The notes: generated from the sequence alone by a model not told the origin. Positions 51,224-63,100 are shown, counted from the first letter of the stretch. The stretch: DNA of 64,000 nucleotides from Betaproteobacteria bacterium GR16-43 (GCA_001953215.1 CP019169.1:2294001-2358000), one strand, 5' to 3'. Made by a program: numbers and translations.

Positions 51224-52131
51224 TGCTCGAGCGATCGCATCTTTCCATCGTCCGCGAGGTCGAGCGCGTGGGCTCGCTGACCGCCGCCGCGAAAGAGCTT
51301 CACCTGACGCAATCGGCGTTGAGCCACAGCATGAAGAAGCTCGAGCAGCAGTTGGGCACCGACATCTGGTTGCGCGAAGGTCGCAGCCTGCGGCTCACGC
51401 AAGCGGGTGAGTACCTGCTGGCCGTCGCCAACCGCGTGCTGCCGCAGCTGGCGCTGGCCGAGGGCCGCATCCGCCAGTTCGCCCAGGGCGAAAGGGGGAC
51501 GCTGCGCATCGGGATGGAGTGCCATCCCTGCTACCAATGGCTCCTGAAAGTCGTCTCGCCTTACCTCGGGGCCTGGCCGGACGTGGACGTGGACGTGAAG
51601 CAGAAATTCCAGTTCGGCGGCATCGGCGCGCTCTTCGGCTACGAGATCGACATGCTGGTCACGCCGGATCCGCTCTACAAGCCGGGCCTCGCGTTCGAGC
51701 CCGTGTTCGACTACGAGCAAGTCCTGGTCGTGGGGCCGCGGCATGCGCTGCGCAAGGTGAAGTTCGCGAAGCCCGAGCATCTCCTGGAAGAAACGCTGAT
51801 CACCTATCCCGTCGAGACCGACCGCCTGGACATCTACACCCAGTTCCTCACGCCCGCCGGCATCAGCCCGAAGCGCCACAAGCCCATCGAGACCACGGAC
51901 ATCATGATGCAGATGGTCACCAGCGGCCGGGGGGTTGCCGCGCTGCCGCGCTGGCTCGTGAAGGAATATGCGGGGAAGCTCGACGTGGCCGCGGTGAGGC
52001 TGGGCGAGAAGGGCATCGCGAAGCAGATCTTCCTGGGGATCCGCGAGGCTGATGCCGGCATCGACTACGTTCGCGCGTTCGTCGAAGTGGCCAAAGGTCA
52101 AAAGCGAAAGGCGAAAGTCAAAGGCGATTGA
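51223..52131 (+). CDS. metR: LysR-family regulator MetR
   Basis: 302 residues. DNA-binding domain LERSHLSIVREVERVGSLTA, AAKELHLTQSALSHSMKKLE and the MetR-specific central part MECHPCYQWLLKVVSPYL, VDVDVKQKFQFGG. Activates metE with homocysteine. The last dozen residues (KGQKRKAKVKGD) and the stop codon are provided by the beginning of a family D repeat, so the native end is probably upstream. No ribosome site is seen. Confidence 0.93.
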   Translation: MLERSHLSIVREVERVGSLTAAAKELHLTQSALSHSMKKLEQQLGTDIWLREGRSLRLTQAGEYLLAVANRVLPQLALAEGRIRQFAQGERGTLRIGMECHPCYQWLLKVVSPYLGAWPDVDVDVKQKFQFGGIGALFGYEIDMLVTPDPLYKPGLAFEPVFDYEQVLVVGPRHALRKVKFAKPEHLLEETLITYPVETDRLDIYTQFLTPAGISPKRHKPIETTDIMMQMVTSGRGVAALPRWLVKEYAGKLDVAAVRLGEKGIAKQIFLGIREADAGIDYVRAFVEVAKGQKRKAKVKGD

Positions 52132-52289
52132 ACCGCGGAGGACGCGGAGACCGCGGAGGAAAGCAAGATGAGGAATGTCATCTCGATGTCTTTGCGCCTG
52201 GCTATCAGGGTTCGGACACCTGCTTTTCCTCCGGGGTTGTTTTTCCTCTGCGGTCTCCGCGTCCTCCGCGGTTCAATGCTTTTGACTTT
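52114..52289. repeat. Long inverted repeat, family D copy 4
   Basis: Arms of about 49 bp (52114-52162 and 52241-52289). Outer end AAAGTCAAAGGCGATTGAAC as in the other copies, but a different core: GCGGAGGAC, GCGGAGACC, GCGGAGGAA. Central part of about 78 nt. It covers the metR stop codon. Confidence 0.88.
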
Positions 52290-52300
52290 GCTTTAGTCCA

Positions 52301-52837
52301 TTACTTGAGCACGCGAGGCGCGATCTCGAGCGTGGCGCCGTCCTGCTCGAGGTAGATGTGGCCGTCCTGCACGGTGCAGGAGACGGCCATGTTGCGGTCC
52401 GCGCGGGCGGCGAGCGCCTTGGTGGTCTCGGGCGTGAGGTCGAAGACCGACAGGTTGGCGAGGCGCTCGAACCCGGCTGCGTTCGCGTTCCACCACATCT
52501 GCGCGGCGCGGCCGCCGTAGGTGTAGACCGCGACACGCTTGGACCGGCCCGAAGCCTTGCGCACGCGGCGCTCGTCGGGAAGGCCCACGTCGATCCACGC
52601 GTCGATCGCACCGGTGAGGTCCATCAGCGTGAGGTCGGCTTCGTCCTCGGTGGAGAGTCCGGGTCCGAACGCGAGGTGCTCGTGCGCGTTGAGCGCGAAG
52701 GCGAGCAGCCGCACCATCATGCGTTCGTCGGTCTCCGACGGGTGGCGGGCGAGACGCAGCGAATGCGCCGCGAAGTAGTTGCGGTCCAGGTCGGAGACTT
52801 GCAGCTCGACCCGGAAGATCGTGGCCCCGATCGCCAC
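52301..52837 (-). CDS. yaeQ: YaeQ family protein
   Basis: 178 residues. Family signatures AIGATIFRVELQVSDLDRNY, LRLARHPSETDERMMVRLLA, FGPGLSTEDEADLTLMDLTG and WIDVGLPDERRVRKASGRSK. The fold is a restriction-nuclease-like (PD-DExK) variant; proposed roles include suppression of transcription antitermination defects. Cytosolic. Starts three bases after the stop of the small ribbon-helix-helix-like gene on the same strand. Confidence 0.95.
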   Translation of the reverse strand: MAIGATIFRVELQVSDLDRNYFAAHSLRLARHPSETDERMMVRLLAFALNAHEHLAFGPGLSTEDEADLTLMDLTGAIDAWIDVGLPDERRVRKASGRSKRVAVYTYGGRAAQMWWNANAAGFERLANLSVFDLTPETTKALAARADRNMAVSCTVQDGHIYLEQDGATLEIAPRVLK

Positions 52838-52839
52838 GG

Positions 52840-53139
52840 CTACTTCGCTTTCAGCCCCTTGCGAACAACTCCGTCCACCACTTCGTTCAGGTTCTTGCCG
52901 GAGGACTGCGCGAGCGCGTGCAGTTCCTTCACCAGGTCGCCATGCAGCTTGACGGCAAAAGGCACGAGGCCCGCTTCCTGGTCGAGGCGGCGCTGCTCGC
53001 GGCGGTCGGCGGATTCGAGTCCGCCCTTGCCGAAGCGGTCCGGCGTCCCCGGCTGGTTGCGCGCGGCGATGGTCTTGCCCTTCAGTTTCTGCAGGTCGGC
53101 TGGCTTCAACGGGCGCTCCTGAATGCGTGAACCCTCCAT
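52840..53139 (-). CDS. Small ribbon-helix-helix-like protein
   Basis: 99 residues as listed from ATG 53139. The C-terminal segment VPFAVKLHGDLVKELHALAQ followed by SSGKNLNEVVDGVVRKGLKA has the strand-helix-helix spacing of RHH DNA-binding or antitoxin-type proteins. A -10-like palindrome (53138-53149) overlaps that ATG, so the start may instead be TTG 53109, which has CAGGAG six bases upstream and gives 89 residues. No toxin gene is adjacent. In an operon with yaeQ. Confidence 0.72.
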   Translation of the reverse strand: MEGSRIQERPLKPADLQKLKGKTIAARNQPGTPDRFGKGGLESADRREQRRLDQEAGLVPFAVKLHGDLVKELHALAQSSGKNLNEVVDGVVRKGLKAK

Positions 53140-53149
53140 TCTATAGAAT
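53138..53149. promoter_or_regulatory. Palindromic -10-like element ATTCTATAGAAT
   Basis: A 12-bp palindrome that reads TATAGA on both strands, located between the divergent RHH-like and TetA-like genes, 27 bases before the TetA-like start. It may serve as -10 element in both directions or be an operator. Confidence 0.4.
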
Positions 53150-53175
53150 GCGGCACGCCCTCACCCCTCTTTCTC

Positions 53176-54381
53176 ATGCGCAAAGCCACCCTCGCTTTCA
53201 TCTTCATCCTCGTCGCCATGGACATCCTGGCGCTCGGCATAACGATCCCGGTGCTCCCGAAGCTGGTCGAGCGTTTCATGGGCGGCGACACCGCCAGCGC
53301 CGCGGAAGTCTTCGGGGTTTTCGGCACCGCGTGGAGCGTGATGCAGTTCATCGCGATGCCCTTGGTGGGGATGCTCTCGGATCGCTTCGGCCGCCGCCCG
53401 GTGATCCTCATCTCCTGCCTCGGGCTCGGCCTCGACTACTTCTTCATGGCCCTCGCGCCGACCCTGGGCTGGCTCTTCGTGGGGCGCCTGATCTCGGGCG
53501 CGACGGCGGCCTCGATCTCCACCGCGTTCGCCTACATCGCCGACGTGACCCCCGCGGAGAAACGCGCGGCCGCCTTCGGCATGATGGGCGCGGCCTTCGG
53601 CGTGGGATTCGTGATCGGGCCCGCGTTGGGTGGCGTGCTCGGCGGCATCGATCCGCGCTTGCCGTTCTGGGTCGCGGGCGGGATGGCCACGCTCAACGCG
53701 GCGTACGGCCTCTTCGTCCTGCCCGAGTCGCTGCCGAAGGAAAAGCGCGCGACCTCGTTCAACTGGAAACGCGCGAACCCGCTCGGATCGCTGAAGCTGC
53801 TGCGCTCGCACCACGAGCTCTTCGGCCTCGCCTCGGTGCTCTTCCTCATGAACCTCGCGCACATGGTGCTGCCGAGCGTGGCCGTGCTCTACATGGGCTA
53901 TCGCTACGGCTGGGGCGAGATGGCCGTGGGCCTCGTGCTCGCGGGCGTCGGCGTGTGCTCGATGATCGTGCAGGGCGGGCTCATCAAGCCCGTGGTGAAG
54001 CGCTTCGGCGAGCGGAAGGCCATGGCGTTCGGATTGCTCTGCGGCACGGTGGGCTTCGTGATCTACGGCGTGGCGCCCACGGGAATGCTGTTCCTCGCCG
54101 CGGTGCCGATCATGGCGCTGTGGGGATTCGCGGGTCCGGCCGCGCAGGCGTTGATGACGAAGCACGTGGGCGAATCGGAACAAGGCCAGTTGCAGGGCGC
54201 CACAGCGAGCCTCACCTCGATCGCGGGCATCTTCGGGCCCGGGCTCTTCACGCTGACCTTCGCCGCGATGATCACCACCTTTCCCGGTGCGCCCTTCATC
54301 GTTGCCGGGGCGCTGCTGCTGGTGGCCGCAGGCGTGGGTTGGATCGCGACGCGGCCCCGGGGAAGCGCTGGCCTTCCCTAG
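53176..54381 (+). CDS. TetA-like MFS efflux transporter
   Basis: 401 residues, 12 helices. The motifs of the TCR/Tet subfamily are clear: FILVAMDILALGITIPVLPK, GMLSDRFGRRPVILIS (loop 2-3), GRLISGATAASISTAFAYIA, DVTPAEKRAAAFGMMGAAFG. Proton antiporter for tetracycline-like or other drugs; the resistance profile cannot be read from sequence. The end overlaps the GDSL esterase by four bases (convergent). Confidence 0.92.
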   Translation: MRKATLAFIFILVAMDILALGITIPVLPKLVERFMGGDTASAAEVFGVFGTAWSVMQFIAMPLVGMLSDRFGRRPVILISCLGLGLDYFFMALAPTLGWLFVGRLISGATAASISTAFAYIADVTPAEKRAAAFGMMGAAFGVGFVIGPALGGVLGGIDPRLPFWVAGGMATLNAAYGLFVLPESLPKEKRATSFNWKRANPLGSLKLLRSHHELFGLASVLFLMNLAHMVLPSVAVLYMGYRYGWGEMAVGLVLAGVGVCSMIVQGGLIKPVVKRFGERKAMAFGLLCGTVGFVIYGVAPTGMLFLAAVPIMALWGFAGPAAQALMTKHVGESEQGQLQGATASLTSIAGIFGPGLFTLTFAAMITTFPGAPFIVAGALLLVAAGVGWIATRPRGSAGLP

Positions 54382-54989
54382 ATCGCGCCCGATCCCTTCA
54401 GCACCTTCGCGATCGCCTCGGCCACCTTCTTGTAGCCCTCGGCATTGGGATGGATGAGATCCGACTTGAGGCGATTGTCGGAGAGCACCGCTTCGAGCAC
54501 GGCGTTTTCGACCGGCGCCTTGAACTCCGTGCCGATCTCGCCGTAGAACTTCGGGGTCGAGAGGCCGAAGCCGGGCTTCGGCGTTGCGAGGATCACCACG
54601 GCCACGCCCTGGTCGCGCGCGAGCTTCACCATCGCGCGCACGTTGGCCGCGGCCTTCGCATCCTCGGTCTTGCGCAGGAAATCGTTGCCGCCCATGCAGA
54701 GCACGAGCAACGCCGGCTTCACTTCCTCGAGCACGCCCGGCAGCCGCGCGAGGCCTTCCTCGCTCGTCTCCCCCGGCACGCCCGAGCGCACGACCTTGCG
54801 GCCGATGAGCGACTCCAGCACCGCGGGATAGCTCTGCGGGGCGCCGACGCCGGTGCCGTACGTGAGGCTGTCGCCGAAGGCGAGCACGGTCGCGTTCGCA
54901 TCGAGCTTCGCGATCTTCGGATAGCCACCGCCGCACGCGGCGAGCGCGAGGGCGAAGAGCAGCGCGAGCCGGCGGGCGAGCGCGGTCAC
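54378..54989 (-). CDS. GDSL-family arylesterase, lipoprotein (TesA-like)
   Basis: 203 residues from GTG 54989. Lipobox LAAC near residue 19. Catalytic block FGDSLTYGTG (nucleophile Ser), block III GGND, and the C-terminal D-x-x-H in SDLIHPNAEGYKKV. This is the multifunctional lysophospholipase/arylesterase group. Start overlaps the cardiolipin synthase stop as GTGA, so the two are co-translated and may act on membrane lipids. Confidence 0.93.
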   Translation of the reverse strand: MTALARRLALLFALALAACGGGYPKIAKLDANATVLAFGDSLTYGTGVGAPQSYPAVLESLIGRKVVRSGVPGETSEEGLARLPGVLEEVKPALLVLCMGGNDFLRKTEDAKAAANVRAMVKLARDQGVAVVILATPKPGFGLSTPKFYGEIGTEFKAPVENAVLEAVLSDNRLKSDLIHPNAEGYKKVAEAIAKVLKGSGAI

Positions 54990-56449
54990 AAGACGGGCGA
55001 AGCCAGGCGCGCCAGCGATTCCAGCAGCGCGGAGAGCCGCCGCCCGCGCCGGCGCTTGTGGTGGCGCGCGATCGCACGGTCCTCGGCGAAGGTCTTCGCG
55101 AGTTGCTCCACCACTTCCTTGTCGTAGAACGCGGCGGCCACTTCGAAGTTCAGGCGGAAGCTGCGGTTGTCGAGGTTCGCGGTGCCGACCATGCCCATGG
55201 TGTCGTCGACGATCATGGTCTTCGCATGCAGCATCGGGGGGCCGTACTCGAACACCCGCACGCCACCCTCACCCATGGCGTCGCAGTAGGTGCGCGATGC
55301 GGCGGTGACGATCTTCGAGTCTCCCACGTGCGGCACGATCAGCTGCACGTCCACGCCGCGCAGCACCGCGATCTTCAGCACGGACTCCAGCGGTTCGTCG
55401 GGAATGAAGTAGGGCGTCGTGATCCACACGCGGTGGCGCGCCGAGGAGATCGCCGCGAGGAAGAATGCGTGGATCGAGTAGCGCTCGTCGTCCGGCCCCG
55501 AGGCGAGGATCTGCACCGCGCGGCCGCCATCGCCGTTGGACGCCTGCGGGAAGTATTGCTTCACGTTTTCCAGGTCGAGCACGAACTGGCCGCCCGCGTA
55601 GATCCAGTTCTCGACGAACAGGCGCTGCAGCCGGCGCACCGGCTCGCCTTCGATGCGCGTGTGCATGTCGCGCCACGCGCCTTTTCCGGAGGCGGTCGCG
55701 CTCACCGGATCGTGGAGATTCTTGCCGCCGAGGAAGGCGACGCTGCCGTCGATCACGACGATCTTGCGGTGCGTGCGGAAGTTGGCGAAGTTCAGGTTTC
55801 CCAGCGAGAGCTTCAGCGCATTGAAGTGCCGCACCTCGCCGCCCGCATCGGTGAGCGGCAGCCAGAACTTGTCGTTGGCCGCGCGCGAGCCCATCGCGTC
55901 GATCACGATGCGCACCTTCACGCCGCCCTTCGCGAGCTCGGCCAGCAGGTCGCGGAAGCGCGTGCCGACCTTGTCCGGTTCCCAGATGTAGTACTCGCAA
56001 TGGATGTGGTGCTTCGCGGCGCGCATCGAGCGCTCGAGCGCGGAGAGGTAGTTGTCGCCGGTGTCGAGCAGCTTCACCGACGTGGCGAACGTGGGATCGC
56101 CCTGGCCCAGGCGCGAGACCACCATCGCCATGGCGTCGGCCTCGGCGCTGAGCTTGGGCTTCGCCTTCCCGGCGGAGCTGCGGATGTATTCCTGGATCTG
56201 TCCCGCGATCGCGCGGCGCACGACCCCATAGCGGGCCCGGCGCCGATGCAGCCGGCGCGGCCCGAACACGAGGTAGTAGAGGCCGGAGATGAAGGGCAGC
56301 GCCGCGAAGGCGAAGATCCACGAAAGGGTGGAGGCTGCCGTTCGGCGCTGCAGCAGCAGGGTCCACACCGCGCCGATCACCCAGAAAACGTAGGCGGCGA
56401 CCACGACCTGAAGCGCGTGCGCGCGGGTGAACTCCCAGACCCATTCCAT
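54986..56449 (-). CDS. cls: Cardiolipin synthase
   Basis: 487 residues from ATG 56449. Two N-terminal membrane helices (FTRAHALQVVVAAYVFWVIG, LSWIFAFAALPFISGLYYLV) and two phospholipase D HKD motifs: HRKIVVIDGSVAFLGGKN and HAKTMIVDD. Makes cardiolipin from two phosphatidylglycerols. Length and layout agree with ClsA-type enzymes. A family E repeat lies upstream. Starts 14 bases short of that repeat. Confidence 0.95.
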   Translation of the reverse strand: MEWVWEFTRAHALQVVVAAYVFWVIGAVWTLLLQRRTAASTLSWIFAFAALPFISGLYYLVFGPRRLHRRRARYGVVRRAIAGQIQEYIRSSAGKAKPKLSAEADAMAMVVSRLGQGDPTFATSVKLLDTGDNYLSALERSMRAAKHHIHCEYYIWEPDKVGTRFRDLLAELAKGGVKVRIVIDAMGSRAANDKFWLPLTDAGGEVRHFNALKLSLGNLNFANFRTHRKIVVIDGSVAFLGGKNLHDPVSATASGKGAWRDMHTRIEGEPVRRLQRLFVENWIYAGGQFVLDLENVKQYFPQASNGDGGRAVQILASGPDDERYSIHAFFLAAISSARHRVWITTPYFIPDEPLESVLKIAVLRGVDVQLIVPHVGDSKIVTAASRTYCDAMGEGGVRVFEYGPPMLHAKTMIVDDTMGMVGTANLDNRSFRLNFEVAAAFYDKEVVEQLAKTFAEDRAIARHHKRRRGRRLSALLESLARLASPVL

Positions 56450-56462
56450 GGGACGAAGAATA

Positions 56463-56601
56463 AGGCAAAAGGCAGTGGACACAGATAAACACAGATGAAC
56501 ACAGATAGAGCCTATGGGGATTCAAATCACCAGCTTGCCCCGCCCAGCTTGGTTTTATCTGTGTTCATCTGTGTTTATCTGTGTCCCATGCTTTTCGCCT
56601 T
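56463..56601. repeat. Long inverted repeat, family E copy 2
   Basis: Arms about 44 bp: 56463-56507 (GGCAAAAGGCAGTGGACACA, then GATAAACACAGATGAACACA) and 56557-56601. Same octa/decamer theme as the copy at 19213. Located in the divergent gap of cls and the M20 peptidase; leader of the latter begins after it. Confidence 0.88.
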
Positions 56602-56658
56602 GGCCCTCCCCCGCCGCGCGGCGGTCTAAAATGGGGGATCACCGCAAGGAGCAAGTCC

Positions 56659-58137
<1,479 letters not shown>

Positions 58138-58176
58138 CGCCCTCAAGAAAGGATCGCGGCGGCCGATAAGGTCGCC

Positions 58177-58875
58177 ATGGTCCCGGACTCCGTCATCGTC
58201 GCCGCCCTCAAGGGCAAACCCTGCACCTTTGCGGAAATGCGTCTGCATGTCGGCATGCGCCTGCAGGTGCAACGCGCGAGCGATGCGGCCGCGGTGAAAT
58301 TCTCGACCACGCTGATCGGGTGGGTCGAGGACGGCTACCTGATCGTGCGCACGCCGACGGCCAACGGCCTGACCGTCCTCCTCGCCGAGACCGAAGCGCT
58401 CGTGATCCGCGCCTTTTCCGGGATCCACGTCCATTCCTTCCTCACGCGCGTGGTGCGCAATTTCCGCGAGCCGCTGTACTACATGCACCTGGAATTCCCT
58501 CGCGAGATGCGCGCCGTGGCCTTTCGTGCGGCGCCCCGCGTCCGCGTGCAGATTCCGGCGCGGGTCACGCCCCCGGGCGATGCGGCAGGCGAGATCGTCA
58601 TCACTGACCTGAGCGTGACGGGCGCGCAGGCTCGAGCCGCCTCGGCGCTGGCCAATCCCGGAGACACGGTTGAAATGAGCTTCGACCTCGGAGCTCCCGC
58701 ATCCGGCGCCCCGCATGCGCTCAAGCTCGCCGCGCGCGTGCGCAACCGCCGCGAGGGCGCCGATGGAGCGATGGATTTCGGTTTCGAGTTCGACGCGCTC
58801 GACGAGGAAGTCATGCTGCGGCTCCAGAACCACGTCTACGAACGCATGCTGGAGGGCCGCGAACGCCGCGACTGA
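58177..58875 (+). CDS. PilZ-domain protein (YcgR-like)
   Basis: 232 residues. An N-terminal YcgR-like barrel (residues about 25-115) is followed by PilZ with the c-di-GMP binding pair R-x-x-x-R in FRAAPRVRV and (D/N)-x-S-x-x-G in ITDLSVTGAQ. Binds cyclic di-GMP and probably regulates motility or surface functions. The EAL protein at the window end is another c-di-GMP gene, not adjacent. Follows the peptidase by 39 bases. Confidence 0.9.
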   Translation: MVPDSVIVAALKGKPCTFAEMRLHVGMRLQVQRASDAAAVKFSTTLIGWVEDGYLIVRTPTANGLTVLLAETEALVIRAFSGIHVHSFLTRVVRNFREPLYYMHLEFPREMRAVAFRAAPRVRVQIPARVTPPGDAAGEIVITDLSVTGAQARAASALANPGDTVEMSFDLGAPASGAPHALKLAARVRNRREGADGAMDFGFEFDALDEEVMLRLQNHVYERMLEGRERRD

Positions 58876-58974
58876 TCCGGAAACGCCTTGTTACACCTGC
58901 CCCGGCCGCGGTGCGCCGGTTTAAGGCGTACCGGACGCATTCGGGGGAGTGCCACGGGTATCATTTACGGACCC

Positions 58975-60192
58975 ATGAACGACCCCCTGATCCAGTCCTC
59001 GAAACCCCGCCGGCGGCTCGTCCTGCTCGCGGTTCCCGTCCTGCTGGTCATCGCCGTGGCGATCTGGTGGTGGAGCGGCGCCCGCACCCCGGATGCGAAC
59101 GCGGCGAAGAAGGGCCCGGCCCCGATCCCCGTGATCACCACCAAGGTCGAGCAGCGCGACGTGCCGGTCACGTTGCGGGCCAACGGCACCGTGGTGTCCA
59201 TCCAGGCCGTCGACATCCGCCCGCAGATCACGAGCACCGTGCGCGAGGTGCACATCAAGGAAGGCCAGTCCGTGCAGGCGGGCGACCTGCTCTTCACCTT
59301 CGATGCGCGCGGCGACGAATCCCTCTACAAGAAGTCCCTCGCGCAGATCGAGAAGGACAAGGCGGACCTCGCCACCGCCGAGCGCAACTTCGAACGCCAG
59401 AAGGAATTGTTCAACCAGAAGTTCATCTCGCAATCGGCGCTGGATACCGTGCAGAACAGCGTCGACACGCTGCGCGGCCAGCTGGCCGTGGACACGGCCG
59501 CCGCCGATGGGGCGCGCGTGGCCGTGAGCTACTCGCAGATCCGGGCGACGTTCGCGGGACGCACCGGCGTGATCAGCGTGCGCCCGGGCAGCCTCGTCCA
59601 GCCTTCGCCCACCAGCCTTCCGCTGGTTTCCATCACGCAGGTGAATCCCATCCAGGTGAGCTTCACGCTGCCCGAGAAGGAGCTCGCGGGCCTGCGAGGG
59701 GCCATGACCGGCGGCGGCATCGAGACGCGCGCCATCCTCGACGCCGCCACGACGCTGAAGGGCCGCCTCGTGTTCCTCGACAACGTGGTCGACTCGACCA
59801 CCGGCACCATCCGCGTGAAGGCGGAATTCGACAACGAGAAGGGCCTGCTGTGGCCCGGCATGTACGTGAACATCGAGGTCGCCCCGCGCACCTTGATGAA
59901 GGCGGCCGTGGTGCCCGTCCAGGCCGTCCAGACCGGGCCCGACAACCGCTTTGTGTTCGTCGTGGGTGAAGACGGCAAGGTCGTGCAGAAGAAGGTCGCC
60001 GTGAAGTTGATCGACGGCGGCATCGCCGTCATCGAGGGCGCGGAGGCAGGCGAACGGATCGTGATCGAGGGCGCGCAGAACCTGCGGCCCGGCAGCCTCG
60101 TGGCCGAAGCCGACCGCACGCCGAAGGCCGGCGGCGAAGGCAAGAAGGGCAAGAAGGCCGAGGACAAGAAAGCCGAGGAGAAGCCCTCGTGA
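58975..60192 (+). CDS. RND efflux periplasmic adaptor, second system
   Basis: 405 residues from ATG 58975. Membrane anchor LVLLAVPVLLVIAVAIWWW. Membrane-fusion-protein marks: VDIRPQITSTVREVHIKEGQ, FNQKFISQSALDTVQNSVDT and VRPGSLVQPSPTSLPLVSIT, plus a Lys/Glu-rich tail. MdtA-like. Overlaps the pump gene by four bases (GTGA). Upstream region 58876-58974 shows no confident promoter. Confidence 0.93.
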   Translation: MNDPLIQSSKPRRRLVLLAVPVLLVIAVAIWWWSGARTPDANAAKKGPAPIPVITTKVEQRDVPVTLRANGTVVSIQAVDIRPQITSTVREVHIKEGQSVQAGDLLFTFDARGDESLYKKSLAQIEKDKADLATAERNFERQKELFNQKFISQSALDTVQNSVDTLRGQLAVDTAAADGARVAVSYSQIRATFAGRTGVISVRPGSLVQPSPTSLPLVSITQVNPIQVSFTLPEKELAGLRGAMTGGGIETRAILDAATTLKGRLVFLDNVVDSTTGTIRVKAEFDNEKGLLWPGMYVNIEVAPRTLMKAAVVPVQAVQTGPDNRFVFVVGEDGKVVQKKVAVKLIDGGIAVIEGAEAGERIVIEGAQNLRPGSLVAEADRTPKAGGEGKKGKKAEDKKAEEKPS

Positions 60193-63100
60193 ATTTCTCC
60201 GAACCGTTCATCCGCCGCCCGGTGATGACGGTCCTGCTGTCGGCGTCCTTCGTGGTCGCCGGCTTGATCGCGTACGACGGCATTCCGATCGCGGCTCTCC
60301 CGCAGTTCGACACGCCCACCATCGAAGTGACGGCGGTGCTGCCCGGGGCGAGCCCCGAGACGATGGCCTCGTCGGTGGCCACGACGCTGGAGAAGCAGTT
60401 CTCGACCATCGCGAGCGTGAACGTCATCACCTCGACCAGTACTCTGGGCCGCACTTCGGTGGCGCTCGAGTTCGTGGGCGACCGCGACATCGACAAGGCC
60501 GCGGTGGACGTGCAGGCCGCGCTCTTCCGCGCGCAGCGCACGCTGCCGATCGAGATGACCACGCCGCCGTCCTACCGGAAGGTGAACCCGGCCGATTCGC
60601 CCATCATCTTCCTCACGCTGACCTCGCCCTCGATGGCGCTCTCGGAGCTGAACAGCTACGCCGACAACCTCATCGCGCCCACCATCTCCACGCTGCCCGG
60701 CATCGCGCAGATCGACGTGAACGGGCAGAAGCGCTTCGCGGTGCGCGTGCGCGTGAAATCCGATGCCCTGGCCGCGCGCAGCCTCACGGTGGACGACATC
60801 GCCGTCGCGCTGAAGCTCTCCAACGCCAACACGCCGGTGGGCACCCTGGACGGCCCGCGCCAGACGCTCACCATCACGGCCAACAAGCAGATGGCCAAGG
60901 CGGCCGAATTCGCCGACATCATCGTGGCCACCCTGCCGGGCGGCTACACGGTGCGACTGCGCGACGTGGCCGACGTCGAAGACAGCGTCGAGTCGGTGAA
61001 GACCGGAAGCTGGGCCAACGGCGAGCGCGCGATCACGCTCGCGATCCGCCGCCAGCCCGACGCCAATACGGTGGCCACGGTCGATGCGATCCGGGCGGCG
61101 ATCCCCGGGCTGCGCACGCAGATGCCCGCGTCGGTGCAGATGAACATCCGCAACGACCGCTCGCAATCGATCCGCGACGCGATCCACGACGTGAAGGTGA
61201 CGCTCAGCATCACGGTGGTGCTGGTGGTTCTGGTGATCTACCTTTTCCTTCGGAGCCCGACCGCCACCATCATCCCGGCGCTGTCGCTGCCCATCTCGCT
61301 CATCGGCACCATCGCGCTGATGGCCGCGCTGAACTACAGCCTCGACAACATTTCGCTGCTGGCCATCACGCTCGCGGTGGGCCTGGTGGTGGACGACGCG
61401 GTGGTGATGCTGGAGAACATCGTGCGCCACGTCGAGAACGGGATGGAGCCGTTCAAGGCCTCGATCATCGGCGCCAAGGAGATGGGCTTCACCATCGTGT
61501 CGATCTCGCTTTCGCTGGTCGCGGTGTTCATCCCGATCTTCTTCATGCCGGGCGTGATCGGCTCGCTGTTCCACGAATTCGCGGTCGTCGTGTCGCTCGC
61601 CATCGTGGTCTCGGCGATCGTGGCCCTCACGCTGATCCCGATGCTCTCGGCGCGCTTCCTGAAGCACGTGAGCCACGACGATCCGGCCCTGAAGTACACC
61701 GCCTGGTTCGAGGCGGGCTACGCGCGCGTGATCGGCGCCTACGAGCGGGCACTCGACCGTGCGCTCGACCACCGGCGCGTCGTGCTCGGGGTGGCGTTCG
61801 CCACGCTGGCACTCACGATCGCGCTCTTCATGGCGATGCCCAAGGGCTTCTTCCCGACCGAGGACAACGGGCAGATCCTGGTCACGATCGAGGCCGTGGA
61901 GGACATCTCCTACCCGGCGATGGTGGAGCTGGCCCGGCGCACGGGCGACGTGCTCAAGGCGCACCCGGCGGTGGAGACCGTGATCGTGAACGTGAACGAG
62001 ACCAACGCCTCGCGCACGTTCATCAACCTGGCTCCGCGCAATACGCGCCTGCCGATGGACAAGCTCCTCGACGAGTTGCGCCGCGAAGTGCGCAAGGTCC
62101 CGGGCGTGAACGTCTATTTCAGCCCGATCCAGAACCTGCGCCTGGGCGCTCGGCCCAGCAAAGCGCGCTACCAGTATGTGATGCGCGCCGTGGGCGACCG
62201 CGAGCTGCAGGAGATGGCGGACAAGATGGTGGCGCTGATGCGCGCCGACCCGATCTTCCGCGACACCAACAGCGACGCGCAGTTGAAGGGCCTCCAGGCG
62301 CAACTGAACATCGACCGCGACAAGGCCAACGCGCTGGGCGTGCAGATGCAGGACATCCGCACGGCGCTCTACTCGATGTTCGGCGACCGGCAGGTCTCCA
62401 CCATCTACACGCCGACGGATTCGTACCAGGTGATCCTGCAGGGTACCGATGCGGATCGCGAGAACGAGGCCGCGTTCAACAAGATCTACCTGCGCGCGAA
62501 GGGCGGGGCGCTGGTGCCGCTGTCGTCCGTGGCGAGCGTGTCGCGCGTGGTGGGCCCGATCGCGATCAACCACCAGGGGCAGCTCCAGGCCATCACCATT
62601 TCGTTCAACCTCGCCGCCGGGGCTTCGCTCGGGGACGCCACCGCGAAACTCGACCGCTACAAGGCCGAGATCAACATGCCGGCCAGCATCCTCACGGGTT
62701 ACGGCGGGGATGCGGCGGCGTTCCAGGCTTCGCAGACGAGCCAGGTGATCCTCCTGGTCGCCGCGCTGCTGGTGATCTACGTGCTGCTGGGCGTGCTCTA
62801 CGAGAGCTACATCCATCCCATCACCATCCTCGCGGGCCTGCCCTCGGCCGCGGTCGGCGCGTTGCTCACGCTGTGGGCGTTCGGCATGGACATCTCGATC
62901 ATCGCGGTGATCGGCATCCTCATGCTGATCGGCATCGTGAAGAAGAACGCGATCATGATGATCGACTTCGCGCTGCACGCGCAGCGGCACGACGGCATGG
63001 AAGCGCGCGAGGCGATCCGCACCGCCTGCCTGCTGCGCTTCCGCCCGATCATGATGACGTCGTTCGCGGCGATGATGGGCGCGGTGCCGATCGCGTTCGG

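Noticed and set aside
52840..53139. Toxin-antitoxin pair
   Set aside because: The RHH-like protein has no toxin-like neighbour; yaeQ is not a known toxin.
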